From Fennellomyces sp. T-0311 (taxonomy: Eukaryota > Mucoromycota > Mucoromycetes > Mucorales > Lichtheimiaceae), in assembly GCA_025266875.1 (NCBI GenBank), contig JALLLT010000024.1, forward strand, positions 1-64,000: a stretch of DNA of 64,000 bases, read 5' to 3'. This document shows, in pieces, positions 45,193 through 56,384 of this stretch. The notes below the pieces were generated by a model that was given only the letters and a program-made list of their open reading frames with translations, did no database searches and had not been told where the DNA came from. The position numbers and the translations under genes are program-made. How positions within the stretch are numbered: the first letter of the stretch is position 1; each line of letters opens with the position of its first letter.

Positions 45193-48100
45193 TTACAATG
45201 TTGTCCAACCTCCAATATCAAAGTTTGCTTCGATTTGGCGTGCAATATACACCGGTATGTTGTGCTGAAGCCATAACTTGCGTATCTCACCATACCTCTT
45301 TCGATGGAGGTATTGAGATTTCCCCCGCCTAAAAGGAATTTTTTTAGCACAACTAACACTTCGATTTCCCTCTAAATCACCAGTGAAAAAAACTTACCTT
45401 AATCCTTGGTCGACTTCTCCATGTGGGTCTAGATATGGTGCATTCACAAACCATCCGTTTCCGTTATGTAGTAGTATAACGACGCAGCGTTTGACAGATA
45501 AGTATAGGCCAATTTCACCACCGCATCTAATAGTGTTCACGTCCTAAGCTACAATCCCCATCAACCAGAGCCATTGTTACACTTACTCGAGACTGTGCAA
45601 ATTACATTCGCCTTCTTCGTCCTCTGCGCAACAGAAACTCTGGGCACACACGAATGTTCCACATAACAAGCACACAGCAGGATCACTGGGTACAGAGCCA
45701 CACTTTGTGCATATACGGCGCATGCTTTCATCGATAAGCTGTTCCAGTTTTTTGGGTAATGAAATCAGGTGCAAAGGTGTCGGTAGATCTAGCGTGATAT
45801 CCAAGAGACGTGACGCGTTCGGTTGCAACCGCATCGCGCGCTCAGATTCGGACACATGTTGACTGCACCAAGAGGATACGAGCTGTTCGCTTTCTGATTC
45901 GAGTTGTAAAAGCTCAGTCAAATCCGGGAGCCATAACAGGTTCAATAAGCGGTCAAACTCATTTGCGTCGGATAGATGCTCCTTAGGGGTGGGGATGTAA
46001 CCATAGCGAACTATCATTAGAATCATCGATCTCCGTAAGAAGGGCAGCGCGAATGATTGCAAAAGTTTGTAAAGCTTCTCGGCTCCGATCGCCTCATACA
46101 CAGCCTGAGCTTCTTGTTCCGAAAACTTGAGATTATCCATCACGAAAAGCACGAAATCCCTGATAGCTGTGACCTGTTCTTCTGAAAGTTCCTTGCCATC
46201 CATATCATCGTCGGACTCTTCATCATCATCGCTGTCTTGTGAAGAGCAAATCGACTCCACTCGATCTTGCACGACCGAAACCACAGTTTTGGTTAATTCC
46301 GCAAGTAAAAGGACGCGCATCAAAATATGAACGCTCATTTTGGCAAAAGGAATTCCATGGAAGGTTAATTCGGCTAGTACCATAAATGGATCATCTTGCA
46401 GCAATGGTAGGTTGTCGTACACGATCGTACGCTCGTAGCTGAGGCCTTGAAGATGTGCAAAATCCCCCACCTGGATATCCGCAAAGACTTGACGAAGACG
46501 TGCAAGTGCCAGCAAGTGAACGCGTATCAATGTTTGATTCGTATTTGCTTGCGGATAGCTCGATGAAATACTGGTGCCAGGTTCATGGTGACACATAATG
46601 CACGTGTAAGCAAGTATACTATCGCACAGAATTCGCAGAAGCATCCGGGTCTGTTGAGGGATCTGGTCGAACAAGGAGTCTGTGAATTCATATCCTTCCG
46701 ATTGTTCACTAGGTCGTTGTGCACCTCTCGTTGCAATCTCGACGCCTGCAACAGTGTAGCCCAGCAAACCCCACAAAAGATCAACGTTCTTTGCGTTTGT
46801 TGACATCTCGCGAATCGCGTCTTCGCTGCATATCTCCTTATAGATTGTCGATATAACCTCAAATACGCGAACATACATTTTCGATACGCTTGTTAAGTTA
46901 CTTGATGTGGACGGGTGCATGATGTCGCTATCGAATGGTCCAAAACGTTGATACGGGAATACATTTCCTGGAAGCATCGATCCTGAGGAGACTGAGGAAG
47001 AAGACATGATTGGCGTTGACGTGCTTCCCTCATGAAGAGACAGCTCGATGTTGGTGATTGGGGGACGTCGCACACCCTGCCATTCGTCATCGCCTTGAGA
47101 ACTAGTTCCTGTACTGGCACTAGTGCTCGTAGTGACTGTTCCAGGAGGCATAGTTCGAAGCGTTGGAACGAACGCCGCAAAAGCCTCTTTCAGTTTGCTT
47201 CCGCTACTACGTCTTCGCTGCGATTGAGAACGATTGATAATTGCCTGTTTAAGACGATCGATTCCTTGCTGCACATTGAATTGCAGAAAGTTGTAGAACT
47301 TGGAGCTCTCGTTGTACTGAATAATGCCTGGAAACGTCTCCTTGCGGCCCTTCCAATAGACAGGTAGCAAAATATTTCCAAGCGATTTGCACAGTGGACA
47401 CATGAATTCGTTCCGACTGCGATTTTCTGGATGGTTGCGGGTCAACTGGGCTGAATGACGGGAGTCTATTGACGAGCAATAGACTTCAAAGCATTGAATA
47501 TGCATCAGATGGCTGCAAGTTGACGCGTACAGGCCGGTTTTGTTCATATGAGCTGGCAGCCCAGGTATATTGCTCTCGTTCTCTAGTAGCTCTTGCTCAT
47601 CGGGCCATTCAGTGTCTAAGCTTCCGCCATTGCTTTTGAACTTGCTCAAAACGGCGCTTTCTTGCGATTGGTGTGCTTCGCGAATAATGTTTGAAGTTTG
47701 AATAAGTGCAAGCAAACCGTACGGTGCGGATTTTTCGCTGACTTCTTCTTGGCAAACAATGCACGTTCCTGTCGGATACGTGCATAAGCGGCTGATTTTG
47801 CCATCATCTTGCGGGGTATCATCGGCAGCGACCTCTTCTTTCTCTTTCTTTGTAGCCTGCTCGTCTTCATCCTCGTCTTCTTCGTCATATAGATCTTCAT
47901 TTAGCTCGATGAATTGCGACTGCGCCTGCGCGAACTGTGCCATAATCTTCATCTGACGCTCTTTGGCTGCGAGCTTCTTGGCCTGCTGTTCCGAGATCCC
48001 ATATTTTTCAGCAGATTCTTCGCTTTCCGTCTTAGTTTTGCTGTCCTTCCACTTTTGAACTTTGCGACGAGTTCGTCCAGGACCACGGGTAAGCAGTTGC

Positions 48101-51100
48101 TCAAAGATCCAGTCCAATTGGGTATGCAGCTCCTTGTAATCCTCATCGTCTCGGAATATCGACATGATGTCAAAAAGTGACAGGTCTTGGGTGTGATCGT
48201 CACCGGCAAACGCAAAGTAGTTGTCGCAGACGTATCTGTAAAATCCTCCGCGTTCGGGATCATCGTCATCGCTAGTTTCAATACTCGAGGTACGGTTGTT
48301 TTCGTCCGTCAGGGCCACCAAAATTAAGTGTAGAGCCTGCTCGAGGTTGGTGTCGCTCTTGTGGTTGTCATTTCTCCGAACATTCCAAAAGACGTACGCC
48401 ATCATTTGTGTAAACACGGTACAATGGAGGAAATCGCCCAGATATCGGAATGCGCCGCTTGCAATCTTCGTACAAGTCGGTAACAGGAAAAAATTGTTTG
48501 CGTCAGTGGATGGATTGGCCTGCTTCCATCGCTTCTTCAGCATATCAATGGCTTCTTCTCGGTTATTGCGGCTATAGTGGTAAAAATACGGATCGACATG
48601 TCTGAAATACTCCTCTTTGAGGCTGTATGTGCCAGTATCATTTACACCCGTGGGAGCCTTAAACTGACCGAGCTCAGAGAGCAAGTGATCGAACGAGACA
48701 TGTTCATGCAGACGATCCGGTATCCGTTTGATCAGTTCAGAGTATGCGATGGGATTCAGGCACAGACTGTGTATAATTTCTCGACGGATCCTGTCTTCGA
48801 TGCTCATACAGGTGATATTCGATCGCTCGCACGCACAGACAATCAGCAAATTCAGTAACTCTTCAACCATAAAGGTTGATTGTCCAGCGTCGTATTGCGT
48901 GTGATCTCGGTTGCCAAGGAACCAGGTTACTAGCCCAAACCGATCCATAAGTGTGGTGAGTAGTTGGTTGGAATCCACGGATGCAAACGCAAGCTGCAGG
49001 AGGAACATGTCGGCATCATACGTATTCTCACGTAAAGATACATCGCGATAATGCAGTGCCTTTTTGACATATTGTTAGCTTCGGCCACATGCAACGTCAG
49101 TCATTACCTTACTTGATTCCGTATGCCATATCCGTTCCTTACCCAGACACCTGCTCTGATCTGAGCAGAGAATGCTATGGTGCGGATGGGAAACTCAATG
49201 ATCGGTAACAGTGCTTCGGGTGTTGCCTTCTCTACATCATCTGCCTTGAACAAGGTGAAGATCTGCTGGAACCCACCAGGGAAGCCAGCTTCAATAAGCA
49301 TGTCCTCATCCACAGCCGAAATATGCTCAAGAACGAATGCGAGTAGCCAGTGTAAGGGATGGTGGAACGATACAGGTTGGGATGTGATATCGTATTTAAG
49401 GACTTTGATGGGCTGGTCAGTGTAAGGGAGTTGGATAATATGGTGATCTTGTTCTCCTGGTCCTGAAACACCTGGCTGTTGGGTTGGAGGGCGTATCTTT
49501 TTAGTTGAAGATATGTTGTCGTCTACCGAGCGTATATCATCCGGTTCGGTACCCCAGTCATCGATTTTTTTGAGAATGCGTGTTATGGCCCGTACAATCG
49601 TTCGGGTGGCGGATACTCGGTCGGAAACAAATGATAATTTACCAAAACATGCTGCAAACTGCCGACAACATTTTCCAAGCTGTAGAGTAACATTGAATGC
49701 GTTGACCCAGATCTCGGACTCATATTCGACGTGGGCGTCCTTCTGACAAAGTTGCGCATTCATGCATTGGAACATGCCGATCAAGTCGAGAAATTGTCGT
49801 AGGTAGAGTGGATCTTGTGCTAAGACACTCTTGATCATGTCAACGTTCATGATATAGCGTAAATCATGAAAGGCGTTAAAATATCGTCGGGTACGGAATG
49901 CTCGTGATTCGCAATTGACTCGTGCTGGATATTGTTTCCTTTCAGAGGGCAACACAAGGTATAGGCGATCGGTCAAAAAGAAGGCCGTCAGAGACGAACA
50001 GATAAGACCAAAGAAGTCGTACTGATTCACAAGGAGATCCGCAACTGATGGAACGGTCAGCAACTGGACTGAAAATAGGATGATGGAGCTCTCTGGTTCT
50101 CTGTCCTTCAGTAAAAATGACTCTGCTAATCGCGCATAATTCCTAGCCAACCGTCTCCCTGCAATAGCAATGTTACCATGGTGATACTAAGCAATTCATA
50201 GTTGCTATGGGAATTGCACTTACCTAATACTTTTCTGAAAGCAGTATCGGCAATGAGCGACGTGATATACAGCTCGCGCAATGCAACTCGCATTTCTTTC
50301 CACAGTTTGAGATCAGAAAGCAGCAAGTAATCGAGTCGAAGTCTCTTTTCGAACTCTCGTTGTATGGCTGATGGCATCATTTCTGGGGCAATCCTTTTTC
50401 CAGCAGCTGCTCCCAAGCTCTTGCCTTTCCCACTGACGTTGGTCATGAGTTCTTCCCAAAGTAAAAGTTCCTCCGTCCGCAGCGATTGGAATTCGTCTAT
50501 CATGGCTGCTGGATCCCAGTCTATGGTTGCTATGTCGGTGTTCGTAGTTTTATGCATTGACGACTGTTCCTTTATGCTTGTTTCCGGGTCAAACATATCA
50601 ATATCCTCCCCTACTATTTCTGCAGCAGGATAAGTGCTTGTTGTGCCCATCAGATCTTCGTTCATGTCATCGTTGTCGTCGAACATATCATCGCGAGGAA
50701 ATGATCGCGACTTCCACTCGGTACAAAGCTCCTCGCAGACGATGGTGCGAACGATAGCATCACCATTTGGATAGTCCGAGAAAAACCGGCTACATCCATG
50801 AACCAACTCCTTCAACCAAAACACGAGTAGACTGCATACATTTTCTCGATATACATCTCGCGCCGTTTTGATTGTAACACCGAGATTGATAGCTGCAAGC
50901 GGCTGGGCAACCTTTCGCAGTTGTTCCATGCTTGTTGACACTGCAATGATTTCACGACCCTACGCATCAATGTATTAGTGAGATTATTTCTCACGTTTCA
51001 CGATTGCTAAAACGTGATACAAACATGTAAATGAATGGAATCCACCACTTGTTTGGCTCGCTCCCATTCACATCCTGTGGCTGCCATTATACATTCGAGT

Positions 51101-52119
51101 ACATGTGAAAAAGCGTGACCTTCGTCATTCCAGGCAATGCATACATATTCCTCCACCGTGTCATTTTCCGTTTCCAACGACTGAGGAATTGAACGCGCTT
51201 TGCTCGCAAACAACTGCTCATTTTCCACTTGATCCATGTCCACGTCCTTATCGTTGTCGAGAATCGGATCGTCCAACCGGACAGAAATTTTGTTGCTGCC
51301 ATTGTCCTTGAGAAGCTCGCTTGTTGACGCAGATAATGAGATATCCTGTGGGCCTAATGCAAACGTATCCAGGATAAAATCCAAAGCTGACGATATACTC
51401 GCGCGAATAGCATCAAGTACTTTGCTCGAAACTTGTTTAGCGTGGTCGACTGCTTCATCCGGTTCAACAAACGCCGAATGAATGCTACATTGTAGTGGCA
51501 CCTTCCACGCCTCTGGATCTCCACAGTCGCAGCAGCCGCCTGAGCCGGGGCTGACTGAAAACAAGATATCATGGCCGTCATGGTTCGTGGCATGGAAACA
51601 ACGGGAGCAAAACACGGACGTGTCGTCCAATCCGCAAGTTCTGTTGGTAGACAATGTATGAGCTATCTCGTTCTCGCACTCTTATCCCTCACTGTCTTTC
51701 CTGCATCGATATACCGGCTCTCCTTTCCGGAACACACGGCCACACTGTCGCCCGTGCTCATTTGATAGGTCAGGGGCAGGCACAATGCCGTTAGTATGCC
51801 ACACCAGGAAAGGATCGTCATCTAGTGTGGTCTTAGATTGCTCTTTACCGCTCATGCTGTTTAACTGGGCGTGGATCGCATCTTGAAAGTCTTTTTGAGT
51901 GGCGAAAAAATACTTTGGCATAAGCGCTGGATTGTGTTGCCACAAAGACTGATAGCATTCGGCGATGATTGCTGCTCGGGTATCGTCATCGAAGCGACCA
52001 TTGAAAATGAAAGGAGTTCTCCAGAGGTATTCGGCAAGCGTCGCATAAGGATAAGGGGTGGACGAGTCCGCAGCGTCACCGGAGGATTGACCGTGCGACT
52101 TGAAGGTTGCAGCTGTCAT
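45193..52119 (-). CDS. UBR1/UBR2-type E3 ubiquitin ligase (N-recognin)
   Basis: Seven exons, 52119-51701, 51640-51025, 50959-50224, 50158-49113, 49059-45587, 45526-45398 and 45328-45193, encode 2184 residues. The start is the first ATG (MTAATF). The UBR box is split by intron 1: CGRVFRKGEPVYRC then TCGLDDTSVFCSRCF, with the Cys/His ladder HATNHDGHDIL and CCDCGDPEAW; it binds N-degron residues. A ClpS-like domain follows (YVCIAWNDEGHAFSHVLE). Around residues 1373-1500 lies the RING: CIVCQEEVSEKS, CSHLMHIQCF, CPLCKSLGNILLP. The C-terminus has the UBR autoinhibitory region with CTKCGSVPSDPAVCLLC and the last two exons (APYLDPHGEVDQGLR, KLWLQHNIPVYIARQIE). It ubiquitinates N-end-rule substrates with a Rad6-type E2. 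Intron 1 (51700-51641) begins GA instead of GT. Confidence 0.93.
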
Positions 52120-52489
52120 TTTGTCACCGGTATGTACACGGCACGGCAATCTCGGTCAATAAGAGAATGAGAACGTCCTTTGAAGGGGTGGTTCAAGGAA
52201 GGCTCGGGCGTAGTTCGACGATAGCTATTGACCGCTTGGATTCAGTGTCCGCGAGAGAGAGGAGCTCCGTTGCCCTTGACAACAACAACGATTAGGATTA
52301 AAGAGATCGACGAACTTGTTTCTTGTCTTTCGTTGCTACTCGGGTTCTATCGCAAACAACAGGCCGAGCTAAAACTTGCATATTATGCTGACGACATGGT
52401 CCCAAGAGATAAAAGGGTCATAAGGTCCCACGCCACCACTTTACCTATCCTTTTTCACATAGCCTTTCCCACCACATTGTTGCATAATA
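52120..52489. promoter_or_regulatory. Divergent promoter shared by UBR1-like and F-box genes
   Basis: Only 370 bp separate the two start codons, so the two transcription units must be driven from this segment. No clear TATA box was seen on either side; short pyrimidine stretches precede the F-box ATG. Confidence 0.6.
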
Positions 52490-54376
52490 ATGACCATGGC
52501 CTCTTATCAAGTTGAGCAGCCATTGCACACAACGGAGTACGAGACCAGACCAACACCTCAGCAAGACTTCCTTCTGCTCATGCCATACGATCTTATTGCC
52601 ACCATATTCTCGCTACTTCCAACGCGCGAGCTCGTTACCTGTACGGTTGTCTGTCAACGTTGGCGCTCCTTCGTCATAGATAACCCACACATACTATGGC
52701 GACAACTGCTACTTGGCAACACTATGCAATTTTTCAAATGCCCTGCGTTCGCCGGTGGACCGGCTGATTGGAAAACAAGACATATCCGCTCGTTCTCGAT
52801 GGACCATTCTCGGATCTGCATACCATATGCAAGCATCCGAGAAAGTGACATGGCTGCCATGTTCAAACGGCTTATCGATACAGGATGTCGATACCTTGAG
52901 CATATGGGTAAAACCCCTTTTCTATTCTCTTAATTAATGGATCAACCGATGCGAGAGCAGTAATAACTGATATAACTTTTGTTGTGGATTACAGAGTTCT
53001 ACGACTGCCCTCTATCGATAGTGGAATTCTTGCAGTATACACAGTTTTGTGGAGTGAACCTGCGCAGCTTGAATATCAGCAATTCGTACATTGATCCTCG
53101 TATAATCAGTATCATCCTATCTACATGCCCAAATCTCATCAGTATCGATTGTCATGACTGCACCCCTTATGTCAGTAGTGTACTATCTGTGTACCCGGCT
53201 GTATTTGAGATCCCAGTTTGTCGGCTAGTCAGTATGCAAATAATTGTGGACGAAACCACCGGACCAGGTTATTTAGCAAAATTACTGCGAAGCTGTCCCA
53301 ATTTGAGATCGCTTACCTTGAACAGTCAAGTGGATTGGATCGTTCGGGACGTCATCGACAGGCCACCGCCAGAGATAATGTTTGATGCCATATACGACAT
53401 AGTTCAGCAAACATGCACGAAGCTCGAATCCTTTACGTTTTCGTGCCTCCCCTATTGGACAGTATCAGAACATGCATTCATCACAAAAACTTCACCGGCG
53501 TCGCTTCAAGATCTTGCCCTACTGATCGCAGCTAACAATGATGATACTCCGAAATATGACATAGCCGAGGACAATGTCGTCAAACGGTGTTATGCAACTT
53601 TGGAATATTACGTTGGATGCCCTCCACCCCGAATGAAGAATGCAGCCTGGACGACGCTCTCCATTAGCGTTGACACGGATATCGCGCGAGTTGGATACAG
53701 ATTCTTTCCATTTACACTTGGATCGGTGCATAAATTTTTGACTGATCGCCCTTTTTTGACGACCGTTGAACTTTCCGGTGTTTCTCACAAGTACAATTAC
53801 AAACCATCTGGAAGGCTCATCCCCGCCGTTACCGGACTCCCCCTATTGAACCATCTGGTACTTACAAACTCGGACATGCAGACGGTTACATCGATATTGG
53901 GCAAGCACACATGTCGGACGCTGAAGAAACTGACAGTAAAAAACGCATTGTGGATGGGCGATCGTTGCTGGCTAGAAGATTTGAGTAAAGTGGTGACCCT
54001 CCGCGTTCTTACCATAGATAATTGTCCTCAATTCGATCAAATGGAATTAGGGTTACTTTCCCACCAAAATACGTGTATGTTGGAGGAGATACGTTTGGTA
54101 CGATTGGAATTACAACACATCGTCAAACCGACACGGAATCAGTTTTCGTCGACTTGCCCGCCAAAACATTGGGTTTTAGGTTTATCGTCTTTAAGAGGAT
54201 TGAAACGTGTACGGCTCGTCCAGTGTAGAGGTATTATGGAGGAAGACATGATGGAAATAGTAGATCGAACCAAGGGGCTAGTTGAGTTGCAAATTGTCGG
54301 CTGCGAAATTATCGGCAACATCAACAAAGCCAAAAGTTTATTTGAGGAGCGAGGTGGAAAGCTTATGATGCTATAA
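52490..54376 (+). CDS. F-box/leucine-rich repeat protein
   Basis: Two exons, 52490-52907 and 52995-54376 (87-nt intron), encode 599 residues. The F-box lies at about residues 27-75 (LMPYDLIATIFSLLPTREL, TVVCQRWRSFV, ILWRQLLL). The remainder is a series of degenerate leucine-rich repeats, for example LRSLNISNSYIDPRIISIIL, LRSLTLNSQ, LKKLTVKNALWMGDRCWL and LRVLTIDNCPQFDQMEL. Such proteins are substrate receptors of SCF (Skp1-Cullin-F-box) ubiquitin ligases; the substrate is not predictable. An in-frame ATG six bases downstream (MASYQ) could also serve as start. Large F-box/LRR families are common in Mucorales genomes. Confidence 0.9.
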
Positions 54377-54901
54377 TTATTATACCCCCTCATATTTACC
54401 TGTATGAATTGCTTTCAATTTTGATCATGATAACTATCTACTTTCCTGCAAAGTAACTTTAAGGATCGCTTTATAGTAGCATATTGTATACACTGTACCT
54501 TTGTTTAATAATGACATTGGTTTCATTTATTGACATAGCAGACTTGAAATCACCAGCTAACTTTCAACTGGTAAGCATTTCCTGCCTTTGATGACAAATT
54601 ATGCGCTATATTGGAAGTAATCACCATATTGTTTATGCAGTTTTATTGTAGCCTTTACATGAATGTATACGTAGTAGTGAATGAAAATTATATGTACGAT
54701 AGATGTTAAAAAATGGGAAAAGAGTCTTACAAAAGAACTAAAAGTAAAAGCAAGAGGCTCGATGTATCTAAATATTTACAGAAATGAATTCGTATAGTGG
54801 CATAGTGTACAAATAGAGGAGCAGAGGATATAAAAAGAAATTGCGGTGGACATCATAATAGCAGATTTCGTCTGTGAGGAATTGTATATTGGTGATCATC
54901 T
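54377..54901. other. Intergenic between F-box and WWE-like genes
   Basis: About 525 bp of convergent 3' regions. No feature seen. Confidence 0.5.
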
Positions 54902-55108
54902 TCAACAGCCGTCTCTTGTAAGTTGAACGGTTTCTTTCGTAACGTAGAAGCATAACTGAAGAGTATCGATATCTAACTCGGCTTGCTGATGATTTACGGT
55001 GACTTCGCCGCCTTTCCCTTTATAGAACATCTTCTCAATTTTCTGGCTGGCTTTAGGATCAACCTGCACCCATTGGCCGCCAGCTTCGTACTTCCATGTA
55101 AATGGCAT
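54902..55108 (-). CDS. Stand-alone WWE-domain-like mini-protein 1
   Basis: Uninterrupted frame of 68 codons from ATG 55108. It matches the WWE fold pattern end to end: FTWKYEAGGQWVQVDP, then SQKIEKMFYKGKGGEVTV, then AELDIDTLQLCFYV and a final VQLTR. WWE domains are normally modules of PARPs, RNF146, HUWE1 and Deltex-type proteins and bind iso-ADP-ribose units. Here the domain is the whole product, with no catalytic or RING part. A TATA-like box lies about 70-75 nt upstream. It lies about 1.1 kb from a similar gene on the same strand. The fold call is by eye; the ligand-binding residues cannot be confirmed without a structure alignment. Confidence 0.6.
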   Translation of the reverse strand: MPFTWKYEAGGQWVQVDPKASQKIEKMFYKGKGGEVTVNHQQAELDIDTLQLCFYVTKETVQLTRDGC

Positions 55109-56174
55109 GTCAACAATGAACAGTAGTGTAACGACTGGGGTATAAGATAAGTCAATATTTTGACATATTATCGTTCATATATAGTACGATATATTTGCGG
55201 TTTTGCCAAGAAAATGGCTAGAAGTTGGCATTAATATCATCAACATGGTGAGCGCCATCCTTGCTACGGAGGCCTTCCTCATTGGGAGATGCATGCTACG
55301 CGAATAATCTGCGTCTTGGTTACACTGGCCCGTGGCACATGTAAGTACATTGCGTCATAAGCACATCATTTTGATCACTTTGCACAAACAACCATAGCAC
55401 AGGTCGACAACTCTTTCTGTGATTTTTTCCAGGTTACTCAACTCACAGGCTAAGATGTATACATATCGGCTGGGCTCGCTGCCATATTCATACTTTCACT
55501 TGCTGCTGAGCAGTACCAATACGTAATTTGTCAGTACTCCCTGATATGATGATGGGCTTAGTTTAGTCTCGTAGGTTCTTTCCAAATCAGATATCCAACA
55601 GTAGTCAACGTTCTCGACTTCTACTGTCACTATGCCAAGGAATGTTTAACGTTGTCATTGTCCTTTGACACTCTCACGGATGTAAGCGCATGTTGTAAGT
55701 ATTAAATTATTGGCCGTGCGCGTCTGGACCCTTATTATTGCTTTCAACAAATTATAACCATCAGATGCTTGCACGCGCTTGAAGCATCTCTAAAAATAGA
55801 TACAATAATTTTTTCAAGCTCTTGTAAATCAAGCTTTTTTCGTTCACTGTACGTTGGTTAATCCTCAAATCACTCTTTTGATTAACATACTTTAGCTATA
55901 GCGGTTGTAATACATATCTTTAACATTTTAAGAATCAGTCATAATAAAACTACAAACAATCGATGATGTACATTGCAATGAAAACGAAAGGGCATAGAGA
56001 CTAGTCGTGGATGATATACATATAGAGGCAAGAAAATACGGTTGGAGCAATGAAGAGGATAAATTACATTGCTATAAACTAAAAGAAAAAGACGTGCCAA
56101 TCGAGTAACTTCTGGAAAAATTCAAACCTAAAGTGTTTGTTTGATGCGTCGTTGTACGTAGTGATTGCAGAAAA
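55109..56174. other. Spacer between the two WWE-like mini-genes
   Basis: About 1.07 kb. Holds the promoter of mini-gene 1 near its right of the ATG and the 3' end of mini-gene 2. No further WWE-like frame was found between them. Confidence 0.5.
55177..55183 (-). promoter_or_regulatory. TATA-like box of WWE-like mini-gene 1
   Basis: Minus-strand TATATAT within CTATATATG, about 70 nt upstream of ATG 55108. Confidence 0.4.
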
Positions 56175-56384
56175 TTATTTCCTGCAGATAACCAAATGCA
56201 TGCCGTTTAGGACCATCCAACCAGATAATGGCATAACGTAAGCAGGAAATTTCCCGTCCAGCATGATGTTTCCTTCTTTTCCAGCTCTCCAGTATGCTTC
56301 CACCATCCGATTCGAATTTGGATCGAAACGCCTCCAGCTATTACCGGCTTCGTAGTACCACTGGTAGAAATCCATTATAATCAT
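56175..56384 (-). CDS. Stand-alone WWE-domain-like mini-protein 2
   Basis: Frame of 69 codons from ATG 56384; a second in-frame ATG at 56375 (MDFYQW) aligns better with the start of mini-protein 1 and may be the true start. The sequence YQWYYEAGNSWRRFDP, NRMVEAYWRAGKEGNIML and PAYVMPLSGWMVL follows the same spacing of Trp, Tyr, Gly and Asp-Pro as mini-protein 1. The core is shared but the C-terminal half is more diverged. A strong TATATAAAG box lies about 55-60 nt upstream. Probably a paralogue of the neighbour; function unknown. Confidence 0.58.
   Translation of the reverse strand: MIIMDFYQWYYEAGNSWRRFDPNSNRMVEAYWRAGKEGNIMLDGKFPAYVMPLSGWMVLNGMHLVICRK

Noticed and set aside
45583..45585. TAA as the end of UBR1
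   Set aside because: This TAA lies inside a GTAAGT splice donor. Two further exons (45526-45398, 45328-45193) carry the conserved UBR1/2 C-terminus.
52119..52149. Longer start for UBR1 at 52149
   Set aside because: The codon there is TTG, not ATG. The first ATG in frame is at 52119.
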